The notes below the pieces were generated by a model that did not search any database, was not told the origin of the DNA, and saw only the letters and a program-made list of their open reading frames with translations. A DNA stretch of 64,000 nt from Canna indica (Eukaryota; Streptophyta; Magnoliopsida; Zingiberales; Cannaceae), in contig CP136896.1 in assembly GCA_034359265.1 (NCBI GenBank), positions 4,495,501-4,559,500 of the forward strand. The letters run 5' to 3'. Of this stretch, positions 23,563 to 34,947 are shown in pieces. Numbering within the stretch: position 1 is the first letter of the stretch; each line of letters opens with the position of its first letter. The translations under genes were made by a program, and so were the position numbers.

Positions 23563-23786
23563 TATTAGCGTAAACAGTATTAATAAGGTGTAAACCAGAC
23601 GTGGTCACATCACTTGCCACATCATCCATTATATTTCCACGACACCTTTTTCTAATTCGCTGTTAGAGCTGTTATTATTCGCTCTCGAACTGTAGTCTTC
23701 TCTATAAATACACGCTGCTTGTAATAGGTGATCAGGGAAAATGAATACTGGTCTTCCTCTTCCACATTTCTCCTTGTTTCCCATTA
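23563..23786 (+). repeat. 3' LTR of copia element 2
   Basis: 224 bp, nearly identical to 19111-19337 and followed by the CGGAT target duplication. Confidence 0.92.
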
Positions 23787-23966
23787 CGGATCACATCAAA
23801 ATATATATGCCATTTTTTCTCTCACAGTAATCTTGTTTTTATTTGCCACGAGTAATTGAAATGGTTGCATGATAGTTGTGGGTGGGTTGACGGTCGACGT
23901 GGCGTGGGACATACACGACTAGTGGTGCGACAGCGGCGGCTCCAACTTTTTTATATATTTTTTATT

Positions 23967-24256
23967 TACATATCAACGTCTGTTAAGACGTCGATATGCA
24001 AACTTTTTTTATATATTTTATTTGTATATCGACGTTTTAACATACGTCAATATGCAAACTTTTAATTTTTTTTAAATGTTTCGACGTCTGTCATTATACG
24101 TCGTTATGTTAATATCGACACCTACTGACGCCTATTAGCAGGCGTCGATATGTCGAACATTTCGACGTCTAAGCAGACGTCGATATGTCGAACATTTCGA
24201 CGTCTAAGCAGACGTCGATATGTCGAACATTTCGACGTCTAAGCAGACGTCGAAAT
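23967..24256. repeat. Palindromic and tandem repeats, right block
   Basis: Inverted units of GACGTCTAAGCAGACGTC occur throughout. At 24148-24252 there are three near-perfect 35-bp tandem units beginning ATATGTCGAACATTTCG, each containing the palindrome. They share the ACGTC-based unit with 18126-18290. Confidence 0.8.
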
Positions 24257-25418
24257 GTTAGTTTCAGCTCTCGTTATTTTCCACTTGCTTTCGTTGTTTT
24301 TTTTTTTTGACGTCAAATATGTTATTTTTGACGTCAAATATGTTATTTTTTTGACTGTCAAATATTTTTTTCATATGTTGTTAATTGAACATCTTTCTCA
24401 TTTTCTTCTCACCTACAGCACCAGCCTTATGAGTTATGAGCATTGATTTTTGCTATCTTCGTCATGGGGTAGGTGTTTCTCTTTGCGTACATAGTTAAAG
24501 TTAGGGTTAAATTGGATTCTGTTATGAAGTTTTTTCTTTTTAAAAAAAAATATTTATATTTTTCATACTTGATAATTACAAATGTCAATCTAAATTTACA
24601 AAATCTTTCAAATTGGGATCGACAATTTTATTCATATTTTTTGACTAAAAATAGCATACCGCATATATAAAAATAAATATGGATGCTCAAACATGAATAC
24701 AAGGGTAGTACAACATCCGATCTACATCTATACCGCATATATAACAAGGTAAATAACTTAGTACAGATATTCACATATATATGTATGATGCGAATATGAA
24801 TATAAATATCAATATCTATTGTAGATACGGTGTGAACTTGAATATGCAGATATAAAATGCGGTGTAAATGATATAATATTCACGCTATATTCATGCCCAA
24901 ACAATTAATGTTGTTTTAAAGGAGTAGAATAGATATTTTATAAACTGATTTAAAGCAACACCATCAATAATCAACATTTATTTTTCTTTTTGAGTAATTG
25001 ATTCACACTGAATTTTATATTAAATTGTTCAACTCAAAGATCATATTCTCATTCTCTACTATCCCCCAATTAATCCATAGCATGTGTTTGGAATGTCAAA
25101 TTATGAGGATTTTAGAATTAAATTATTTTTTATACAATTAAGTTATTTAAAGTGATTAATTGTATATTTTAAAAAAAAAAACTAAAAAGGCATCATAATC
25201 ATTGCACTCAAACTATATATAGTGTGAGCATCAAAAGGCATTAATTACTTAAATTTATGTATTTAAGAAATATTATTTTAAATGAAGAATAATCAATGGC
25301 TATAATTTAAACTTATTTATGTGATTTGTGGCTACGATGATATCAAGAAAATTAGATGGCACTAATTACTTTGAAAAAGTGAGCCGGACATCAATCCAAA
25401 ACGAAAGGACAATACGTA
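24257..25418. other. AT-rich non-coding region
   Basis: No gene is seen. There is a short tandem repeat of TTTTGACGTCAAATATGTTA at 24306-24345. The rest is AT-rich, including ATATGAATAT-type degenerate repeats at 24680-24890. Confidence 0.5.
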
Positions 25419-25453
25419 GAAAAGCCCAACTAAAATTTACCGGATCGGATTTT

Positions 25454-26573
25454 GGGAATGAGAAATTCTTAAATTCGGATTTGAAGACGAGTAATTCTTA
25501 GATCCGGAATTGAGTGGATCCAATGCTCATTTTGCCACTGGCCAAAGTCTCTAACTAATGACCAAAAATTAAAAATATATATATATAAAAATAAAAAAAT
25601 AATTTTAATTTATAAAATATTTTTTTACGATAAAAATAAGATATTAGATAATAAAAAATATAATTTTCAAACTCTCTAATGTATTAAAAAAAATTGTACA
25701 AAGTCTATAAATTTACATTTAAATTAAAAATTATAAAATATTTTGATGTAAAATAATTTTCTAGATCATAATACATCTTTTGTATCATTAAAAAAATATT
25801 TTATGAATTCAAATATTTTTTTAAAAAAAATTATGAAGCTATTATAGATTCTGCACAAATAAATTAAAGACTTTTGTTTATTGTAATTTTATAATTATAA
25901 TTATTATTATTTTTACTAAATTGGCTTTATAACATAGTCATTATAAATCGTACACATAGACATGAAAAGAGGCACATTAAGCACTACAACGAGGGATCAA
26001 ACCCAAGACCAAAGACAACATAGTCAGATGTTACTACCACTTGAGCACAAATGATTTCACATAATTTTATAATTATAAAAAATAAAATTTAATTTAAAAA
26101 AAAATGTGATATAAAAAATGTGCTAGAGTAATATTGGACAAAAAATATTTCATTAACATTATAATTAAAAATTAATTTTATAAACTTTGAACAAAAATCT
26201 CTAATGCATTAAAGACTTTTGCCCAAAGTCTATAATATCAAAAATATTTTATAATTTTTAATTTAAATTTGGATTTATTGACTCTGTGCAAAACTCTCTA
26301 ATGATTTAGAAAATTTAAAAAAATATTTTTTAGACTCTAACACCTCATTTATATCATTAGAGAGTTTGAAAATATATATTTTAGAATCTAACACCTCATT
26401 CCTATTATACATCTTTTTTATAAATTAAAATTATTTTTTTATTTTTATTTTTATTTTTTAACCAAACTTTGGCTAGAGGCAAAATAAATATTGGATCTAC
26501 TTAATTCCAAATATGAGAATTACCCATCTTCGTATTCGAATTTGAGAATAAATTGTTCAAGTTTTTTTTTCCC
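25454..26573. mobile_element. Foldback (inverted-repeat) element
   Basis: The left arm from GGGAATGAGAAATTC and the right arm ending GTTTTTTTTTCCC are inverted copies over at least 150 bp. Both arms contain TTTTGCC followed by CCAAAGT and GGATCCAAT or GGATCTACTT-type motifs. The middle is AT-rich and holds a second layer of inverted motifs (CTCTAATG, AAGTCTATAA). An imperfect direct repeat GAAAAGCCCAACTAAA flanks it (25419-25438 and 26576-26595), longer than a usual DNA-transposon target duplication. Confidence 0.7.
25900..26055 (-). repeat. tRNA-derived SINE-like segment
   Basis: On the minus strand GCTCAAGTGGTAGTAAC resembles a Pol III A box. GGTTTGATCCC, about 30 bases on, resembles a B box. 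The part beyond is AT-rich with no clear tail. It lies inside the foldback element. Confidence 0.5.
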
Positions 26574-26715
26574 TTGAAAAGCCCAACTAAAGTTGCCATA
26601 ATTTTTTTAGCTTTTAGGAATACATGTCAATCCTCAATTGTTTGCACCTAGAAAACTAGTGACAAAGGAAGCATTTGGTTACTTGTAATTGGATCGAGTT
26701 AATACAAATTTAATT

Positions 26716-27561
26716 AGGGAGAAAGTCAGATTTAATCCTATAAATTTTTAATTTTCTTGACTTTGATCATATATAAGTTTTATTTTGTATTTTCGATCTT
26801 ATATATTTGCCCCGTAGCACAAATTTAGTCTTATTCGCGACGGTCCATTAACTCTCCATCAATATAGACTAACGTCGTTCATACACGTTGACATATTTGG
26901 TCCTATAAGTTTCATTTCAAATTTTTCAGTCATATATATTTGTCCCGTAGAACAGATTTGGTCATATATGTTTGTCCTGTAGCACAGATTTAGTTCTATC
27001 CACGACAGTACATTAACTCTCCGTTTATGAAAAAATAAATGACGTTATGTTCATGTTGACGAGGTTAATAGACCGTCGTGGATAGGACCAAATCTATATG
27101 ATAAATTGGATAGATTTGTTCTGTAACATATTTAAGTTTGCTTCGTAACATAGATTTGGTCCTATTCATGACGGTCCATTAACTCTATCAATATGGACAT
27201 AACGCCGTTTATTTTTTGTGGACGGAGAGTTAGCGAACCATCATGGATATAATCAAATTTGTGCTATAAGGCAAATATATTGGACCAAATTTGTGCTATG
27301 GCGCAAATATATAAGACCAAATCTGTACTACAAGACAAATATATATGACTAAAAATTTTGAAATAAAACTTATATAACCAAATATGTCAACGTATATGAA
27401 CGGTATTAGTCCACATTGACGGAGAGTTAACGAATCATCACGGATATGATCAAATATGTACTACAGAGCAAATTTACAAGCTCGAAAATACCAAAATAAA
27501 ATTTATAGGATCAAAATCTAAAAATTTAATAATTTATAGGATCAAATCTGTACTTCTCCCT
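26716..27561. mobile_element. Long inverted-repeat element, 846 bp
   Basis: It begins AGGGAGAAAGTCAGATTT and ends AAATCTGTACTTCTCCCT, and the two halves are inverted copies along nearly the whole length (units such as GGTCCATTAACTCTCC and GGAGAGTTAACG). ATTTAATT flanks both sides (26708-26715 and 27562-27569); one-base ambiguity allows 8 or 9 bp. Internal units with TATATATTTG(C/T)CC are repeated several times. The transcript would form a long hairpin. Confidence 0.8.
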
Positions 27562-27735
27562 ATTTAATTATAATATGTAGATTAAATTCTATAATTTGAT
27601 TGCATGTAAATAATTCATTTATAGCATTTAATATATATAGTGATGGTTGAAATGCTATAAAACCGATTGAAACTAAATGGATTGCATATAGAAAATACAA
27701 TATGCAAATAAGATTCAATTTCTTTATAATTACCT

Positions 27736-28171
27736 TAGGGTGTGCATGGGTACCGAATATATCCAAAATCGATTAGAACTTATCGGATAGATTCTGAGTA
27801 GACCAAAAAAAATTCGGATAGGGTTCGGGTAACAAATTAGGGAACCGATTAAATTCGATTTCGATTTCGATTTCGGTTCTGATTCTACCATTTTGGGTAC
27901 CCGAAATCAGAATCGAAATCGGTATACAAAATCGATACTAAGACCTATACTGTAATCTATTTTGAAACATATTCTGGAATCTATTTTGGAACATGTTCTG
28001 GAACCCAACAGAGTACTCGGAACCGGAACCGGAATATGTGGTTCCGAATACGGTCCGATTTCAAGTTCTAACGGAGTAGGATCCGGTTCCAAAATTTAGG
28101 AACCGATCCTATACAGAGCAGGATCCGAATATTATAAAAAATATAGAGTACCCGGATCCGCTCACCCCCTA
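27736..28171. mobile_element. hAT-type MITE
   Basis: It starts TAGGGTGTGCATGGGTACC and ends GCTCACCCCCTA. The flanks AATTACCT and AATTACAA share 6 of 8 bases. The inside is rich in GGTTCCGGTTCC-type motifs, similar to 15426-15979. Confidence 0.75.
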
Positions 28172-29090
28172 AATTACAATATGCAAATATACTCGCAACA
28201 AATGCATTTATAATTTGTATTTTTAAATATCAATAATGCCCTGGTGGATAATTAACATAATATTTAAGCCAAAAATACTTGTTTACAGTTAATTAATTAC
28301 CCTGACTGTTTTTTTCTCCTCCGAACAACAGATATGAGCAGATCCATTAACACCAGTTAACCGATACTTAAATTTTGATTTTTACGATTCAATTAATCAA
28401 TAATCTTTAGTTAACCAGTAAAAAAATTTAATATATAAAAATAATAAAATAATATAAATTTCAAATTCGAAATACTTCAAAATAAAAAATACAAATCAAA
28501 TATATTATTTTAAAAAAATAAAAAATAAAAATATCATAGTAAACAATTACAAAAAATGAGATAAATTCAATATGAAATTATCAACAATTTGTCAATTATT
28601 CACGTAATAATAAATATATGATTAAAATAAAAAATAATTTAAATATTTATTTAATAAAAATATGTATTATAATATTTATTTATATTTAAAATATATATAA
28701 TAATAAATATATGATTAAAATAAAAAGATAATTTAAATGGTTGTTTAGTAAAAGTATGTATTATAATATTTATTTATATTTAAAATATATATAGAATTGA
28801 TCAAATTTTATAAAATATAATATAATTTAAATATAGTTTAATATTATTTTATATAAATTTTAGAGAAAAAATATTTTAAAAAATATGAGTATAAAAATTA
28901 AAATGGTATATATATATATATATATATATATGAACCTGTTAATTATTAATCGTGGACTAATAGTTAATCGATAATTAAGAATTGAAATTTTCTGATCGAT
29001 TAATCAAAAATTTTGATTGGATTTCGTATTAATTTTCCGATTTTTTTTAACTCGCCCCTTAAGTAGCCATCTCAGTCAAAAGAAACACTG
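28172..29090. other. AT-rich non-coding region upstream of the COL gene
   Basis: No gene is seen. 28330-29060 contains TTAATCGATTAATC-like motifs similar to the MITE at 41759-42241 and may be a larger degraded relative. A (TA)n run lies at about 28903-28932. A roughly 80-bp stretch with TATTATAATATTTATTTAT is duplicated at 28640-28790. Confidence 0.5.
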
Positions 29091-29091
29091 A

Positions 29092-29099
29092 TATATAAT
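29092..29099 (+). promoter_or_regulatory. Probable TATA box of the COL14/15-like gene
   Basis: TATATAAT about 300 bp upstream of the ATG. The leader between would contain a tiny upstream frame ATG-TTG-TGA at about 29249. The placement is inference from motif and distance. Confidence 0.4.
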
Positions 29100-29396
29100 C
29101 CCATATTCGACGTAGATTTACAAGTTTTGCTTATCTCTTCTACAGTTCTACGCTCTATCTTACAATTCGATTCAGCTTCGACCGCGTAATCCTACTTCTT
29201 CAAACTCGTACCACGTGGCCATTTTACGAGACATTTGCCGTGGTTTTACATGTTGTGAATTTTGTGATCAATCTGTCGGGTTCAGTGTACAGCGGTGAAG
29301 CCCGACATCGTCGCTTCTTAGCTCATCTCACGGAGAGGGATTTAGGAAGACGAGAGCTCGTCTACTGTGGAATTGTTAGGGTTTTAGGCAGCGGAG

Positions 29397-32300
29397 ATGG
29401 TGGAGGGAGGCGGAGAAGGTGGCGGGCGGCCGCCGGAGGGGTTGCCCTGCGACCACTGCGGCGAGGCGGCAGTCGCAGTGTTGTATTGCCAGGCCGACGC
29501 CGCCCGGCTCTGCCTCGCCTGCGACGCCGACGTCCACGCCGCTAACACTCTCGCCCGGAGGCACGCCCGCGCCCCGATCTGCGACAATTGCGCCGCCGCG
29601 CCGGCTTCCGCCCTCTGCGCCGCTGACGGCCTCGCCCTCTGCACCGCGTGCGACGCCGACGCGCACGCCGCTTTCGTCCCCTCTGCTCACCCCCGCGCCC
29701 CCGTGGAGAGTTTCTCCGGTTGCCCTTCCGCGATCGAGCTCGCTGCCGTCTGGGGCTTCGATCTCGCCGCCAAGATCCAGGATTCCTGCCCCCCGAGCCA
29801 CCTGACCTCCGACGACGACTGGTTCTCGCTCGATGCGACGTCGATCGTCGATTCGTCGTTCCGCGAGCTCTACGTTCCGTGCGCCAAGAGGCAGAAGAGT
29901 AATTCGGCCTCATGTGGGAAGGGGAGACCGGCGCTCTTGAAGCAGTTGACGGAGTTGGTCGCGAGGGAGTCGGTAGGGCCTAGCGAGCTGCGGCCAAGAA
30001 CACCAAGTAGGTTGAATGACCGTCGCGAGGAGGAAGAAGAGAAAGAAAAGGAAAAAGAGCAGATAGGGTACACATCGTTGCTCATGATGGAACCCTCAGC
30101 CTGCACAGCTCTCAAAGGGAGCGATCGGCTTGTGGAAGATGGGAGTTTGGCGTGGGATCACGGCTCCTTAGATCATTCTGCTCAGGTTCGAAGTAGCTAA
30201 TTGTACTCTTTTTTGTTCGTCTTGTTACTCTTAATACAAAGTGACAATGGATTTGTAAATTCTATAAACAAAAGACAAAATTCTGTTTAATGAGAAGGTA
30301 AGCAGAATTTATGATTTTATCTTTGAGTTTGTCTATGGAATTGTCTTGATGATATTCAATAGACTGTCGTCAATATTACCTTTTCTTGTTTCCTTTTCCA
30401 TATGCCATTTCTGAAACTACGGGTTTCAATCAACACAATTATGCTCTATTTCCATCTCTCTCTCTCTTGCTACGAGTGAATCATTGAAACAAGAAAGCAT
30501 CTTGAGGAGCAAAGGGTAAGGGTTGATTGGGTTCCAATGAATGCGGTTGGAACTTTCCTCTCTTTTGTCTTATTTTTTGTTTAAGCTGAAGTGTCTGGTG
30601 TAAAGGAAAAATTAGGAGGAAAAGATACCGATGTGCAAGAGGCGTGAATGGCAATTGACATTTTTGAGAATGATGGATATAATGGAGTGATCTATATAGT
30701 TTTGTTACCAACTCTAAATGATTAGAAGAAATATTGGTACAGTATCAGGCCTAGTTATTTGTTGTACTATGAAACAAAAGTAGAACTGCCAGTTGTACTA
30801 ATAATAACTGGATTAAGTAGAAGCAAATAAAATTGATATTAAGGTAGAACATTCTATCTGGCCTCAATTGTTGCATTGCTGGCAGTTTTTGGTCAATACT
30901 ATTTCCAGGGAGTTACTTGTAAATCCAGATATCACTTGTGCTAAGTAACACATACCATGTTGATTAAACTTGCTGGATTTTTAAATAACACCAAGGTAGG
31001 AACTCGATGGAAAAATATTGCATAAACTTGTTTACGTTATGGTGTAAAAAAGAATAGGCTATTTTCTTGGCTGATATCGTATTTTCGACAATTCCTTTTA
31101 TTTACCGTGAAATTCAAACATATTTTAAATTGAAGAAAATGATGAAAATGGAATCAGAAGCCTAGCAGAGACAACAGCAATCTGAAGATATGTATTACTG
31201 CCTTAATACTAATTTCTAGATGTATAGTACTATAGTCGACAAGAAAATTTTCACGATCATTTGCATCAGATTTTGTTGTCCTTCTGGTGTGCTTTTAATT
31301 TGATACAAATATTGCCGAGTCTTGTGATTCAATTCATTTGATAGTTTAATGGATTTTTTGCCATGATTGAACTAAGTGATGTACTCTAACAATTTGCTTG
31401 CAGATATGGGATTTTAATTCAGGAAAGTCAAGGAATCAGTATGAATACTCACCACTTGAAATTGGATTTGGGACAAATAGTGCTGGTTTTATGATTAAGA
31501 GCTACAGTGAGCTTCTCACGGAAAGTTCCCTTGGAGCAACACATGTATTAGAAGATATATATGACACAAGTTGTCCTTCAGCAAATGAGGTATTCTCAAC
31601 ATTAAAAAAAGCAAGTACTATTTCCATTGCATTTATTTTTATTTGTCACTCATATATGCTACTTGGTGATACCAAATGGCTTTAGGTGTACCATGCATTG
31701 CAGTTTTCTAGAATGAGCTAAATATGAACTACAGTGGTCGGTTCTGGTCTCTACGTCGGCTAAGTTTCCCTTAGTTGATAGTAAATATTGGAAAGATACT
31801 TAGCAACATAAAATGCAATTTTACTATGACATTTCATTGTCTCAACCTTGGTAGCCTTGTTTGTTTGTTTAAGCATATTGTACTTGCAATTAAATTACAG
31901 TCACGACAATTGGATAGGATGTTTGAGAGACTGTTTTTCCATACTGATCCTAACAACATTTTCTTTGTGCATGCTCACTCATCTTTGAAGTTTGTTACTT
32001 CTAGTATTCTAATTCTGGTCACCAGTGGTTCCATTATATGTTTTTATTCTATGATTGTGAAGTTTCTAGTAGCTACTTGGCTACAATGTACAATATTAGA
32101 TCTGGTACCTTCAATTTATCCTATTTGCTCCATATTAAAAAAAATACTTGGAGAATATGAAGCTGGCTTAAGAAGATCTTGTAATTTTTCTTATTTACTT
32201 AGAAGTGCCTTGATTTTCTTTCTGTTCTTCTCTAGGGACAGATAGTTGTATGATATCTCAATATCATGAGTAGATACATTTTCTTCCCTTTCAGCTGAAA

Positions 32301-32766
32301 AAGTCAGACATGACAAGCGGATCTTACAAGAATGCAAAGGATGCAGCAAGCCAAGGGAAGACGAATTCCTTTTGTAAGACCTCAGATAGGGTTCAGTCTG
32401 TAGGTCCATTGCATGGCTCTTCATCAGCTGGAAGAAGTAAAGAGATCACTTTTGGAGAACCACCTGATGGAAGAAATGAGACGCCAAATATGCAAAAAGA
32501 TATTGACAGCAACTTGTTGGCTCAAAATAGAGGCAATGCTATGTTGCGATACAAAGAAAAAAGGAAGAATCGCAGGCATGATGAAACTTGTTCTCTTCAC
32601 CATTGTTTTCTTGCAAGATATTGTACTACTACACTACCACCATTTTGATATCTTTATCTGTACTATCAGCAGATATGAAAAGCAAATCCGGTACGAGTCT
32701 AGGAAGCTGAGAGCTGACTCGAGAAAGCGAGTCAAAGGCCGTTTCGTCAAGTTGACTGAAGCATAA
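29397..32766 (+). CDS. CONSTANS-LIKE 14/15-type B-box/CCT regulator
   Basis: Four exons (29397-30185, 31404-31589, 32295-32575, 32673-32766) give 449 residues. Two B-boxes lie at about residues 18-60 and 61-105. Box 1 has [13 protein letters not shown] and the later histidines; box 2 starts [22 protein letters not shown] and the exon-2 start [19 protein letters not shown] are characteristic of the COL14/15 (BBX12/13) group. The CCT domain is the last 45 or so residues ([13 protein letters not shown], then [19 protein letters not shown]). B-boxes mediate protein contacts and CCT binds DNA or NF-Y partners in the nucleus; members of this class act in light and flowering control. Introns 1 and 2 are GT-AG; intron 3 (32576-32672) begins GC and cuts the CCT domain. 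Exon 1 is strongly GC-rich. No lesion is seen, so it is probably functional. Confidence 0.95.
30186..31403 (+). other. Intron 1 of the COL14/15-like gene
   Basis: 1218 bp, GT-AG. No embedded gene or transposon is recognised. The minus-strand frame at 30481-30711 has no known motif and is treated as chance. Confidence 0.8.
32576..32672 (+). other. Likely GC-AG intron in the CCT domain
   Basis: The CCT reading frame is only kept if the intron starts GCATGA after CGCAG and ends ATCAGCAG. This joins Arg (AG|A) to YEKQIRY. No GT donor nearby preserves the conserved [13 protein letters not shown] motif. Confidence 0.8.
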
Positions 32767-33157
32767 ATGTTACAAAATCCAACTTTGAGAAGCTTCTTAC
32801 TTAAATACCTTTCTTGTATGTGTATATTTTGGCTTTGGCTGTAGCCTTTAATTGTATGTTGTAACTGCTATTGCTCTTGTTATGTGTTGGCTATGATCGT
32901 TCAGAAATATTCAAAGACCAGCAAGCTGTACTTTAATTATTTGTTATTTCTCTTGTTTGTAATCATCTACCTAAATGAGTTGCAGGGATCATTTCTTTTG
33001 TTTCAAGTAGGGTTTTTTAAAGTTGTACATTGAATGCTCTATATGGCAACATTTGCCTTTCACCAGGTTAGACGATGCAAGTGATGTGCTGTATGAAAAA
33101 ATTACATGTGATGGTTCACTTTGTTTAGTTTTGCATTCAATATACTATAATAAAAAG

Positions 33158-33757
33158 AGAAAATTAATGAATCTAACTCGTACTATAGCGAAATTAATGA
33201 ATTTAATTTAATTTTTAATTTGCATCAAATCTAATTTAAAATTTTATATTAATATTAATTATATCTTATCGTCGTAAATTGTTATTAATGAAATTGTTAG
33301 TTGCTAATGTGATATTCTAGTCAGCAACTAATATATTGATTTTTAATACTCATTTATACAAGTCAGCAATTGAAAATTAAAAAATAACATAAAATCCTAA
33401 CCGGTCATTCATCTCCATCCGAATTCCCATACTCTTTGTTTATTAATATGACTTGACAACACGCCAAAGTTACTGATTGAGATGTCATGTTATATTGTTA
33501 AGTCATATTAGTAAGTAGGTAGTATGAGAGTTCGAAAGGGATAAATTTCGAGTTATGATTTTATGTGTTTTTTTTTAATTTTTGGTAACTAATTTGTGTA
33601 TATCAGTATTAAAAATTAATATATTAGTTGTTGACTAAAATATCACATCAACAATTAACGATTTCATTAACAAAAACTTGAATGTCGGATATAATTGGTG
33701 TTAATTTAAAACTTTGGATAAATTAAAAATTAAATTAGATTCGTTAATTTATTTTCT
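33158..33757. mobile_element. Inverted-repeat element, 600 bp
   Basis: Left AGAAAATTAATGAATCTAA and right GATTCGTTAATTTATTTTCT are inverted. Inner parts (AATTTAATTTTTAATTTG, TAGTTGCTAATGTGATATT) are mirrored too. The flanks AATAAAAAG and AATAAAAGA match at 7 of 9 positions, suggesting a MULE-type insertion. It lies about 400 bp past the COL stop codon. Confidence 0.7.
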
Positions 33758-34501
33758 AATAAAAGAAGTACGCTATGTTTCAAAATCTAAGTACGAGGAA
33801 TGATTTGCACCACTTAATGCAAATGTCAGAATAGTCCTAGAAAAAAAATCTTGGACACTTTTATGACTGTCCCTATTGAAAATAATTTGCTATGTAGAAA
33901 GATGATAAATCTAAATGGCAAAAATGTTTTGTTAAAAATTACGCTATTTTTCAAAAGTGTGGTGCAAATTTATGGAAATTGAAGGTTTTCACTTTTCAGG
34001 AACATTTTAAAGTTCAAGTGTCAAACAAGTCAATTTAGAAGTAGTGTACTTGTAAGTGTCTATGTTCATGCAAAGACTGAAGACATCAATGCCACAAGTA
34101 CCAGTACCAGAACTCCCAACCTGGGTTGAGGCCTGAGGGTTGCTGATAAATCCATGCATCACTTGTAAGGGACAACTGAGAACATTGCAGTGGCTCAACT
34201 TATTAACTCATAAAACTTTTGCAGACATGATTCTCAAATTTGCCTCAACAAATTAACCAACTAGTAGTTGTCACCCTAAAACATAAAAAGAAAAAAGAAC
34301 CTTAATATCTACACTTGAAGCTATGTAGTATATTTTCTCACAATTGATTTTAATAAAAAAAATGGCTCCATGATGAACCATACTACATATTCTCTTTAAT
34401 GAAGCGGATTGATAGGGACCTAGGAATTCACAGGAAATTTATACAAAATTGCCGGAAGATTCTGGCATAGATTGACTCTCTTTTAACTGCAATAGCAGTG
34501 C
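33758..34501. other. Intergenic region between the COL and BAR genes
   Basis: No gene is seen. Both genes end toward this region (convergent), so it probably contains the 3' untranslated region of the BAR gene. Confidence 0.5.
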
Positions 34502-34947
34502 TTAATCTTCGAAGGAATCCTGAAAACCAAAAGAATAGAACATCAGAATGGCCAGTTCACTAATCTCAAGCTGTTGTTCAAATAATTCAAAGCTCTGATT
34601 GCATTCTAGAAACTTAGCCATTCAACTTTTCTAGAACTATATCTAATACCTATATTAAAGAAACTGGATGTTTGCTAAACAAGAAATATACCTCCAAATA
34701 ATGGTATTAATTTAGGTAGCAATGTATCAGACTATTATGCATCAGCGTGAAATTGATACATGTTTTCCTATATTTACCGATGCAAAAACATTCTCGAAAG
34801 ACAATAAGATTGCATGTCTAACAAGTTCATGTGTCCATATCATTTGATTATTCAATCTAAACGAGTTGAATGAAACATGGCATCTTTAGCACACCTAAAA
34901 ATGATTTTTGTAACACGCACTTACATATATTATAGCTGCGACAATTG

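Larger units (their letters stand above)
19111..23786 (+). mobile_element. Ty1-copia retrotransposon 2 with TA...TA LTR ends
   Basis: Complete element of 4676 bp. Left LTR 19111-19337, primer site TGGTATCAGAGC at 19338-19349, gag and pol, purine tract at 23555-23562, right LTR 23563-23786. The 5-bp target duplication CGGAT (19106-19110 and 23787-23791) fixes the edges, so the LTRs begin TATTAGCG and end CCCATTA instead of TG...CA. The LTRs differ at a handful of sites, so the insertion is fairly old. All coding parts carry stops or frameshifts. Confidence 0.93.

Noticed and set aside
24148..24252. CRISPR-like array of 35-bp repeats
   Set aside because: The units are directly abutting tandem repeats without spacers, and the DNA is plant nuclear.
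29376..29913. Minus-strand open frames of 86-141 codons across COL exon 1
   Set aside because: They are shadows of a GC-rich exon; no family motif is present and the plus-strand B-box frame explains the region.
31775..32245. 156-codon frame in COL intron 2
   Set aside because: It lies within a well-supported intron and encodes only hydrophobic low-complexity sequence without a motif.
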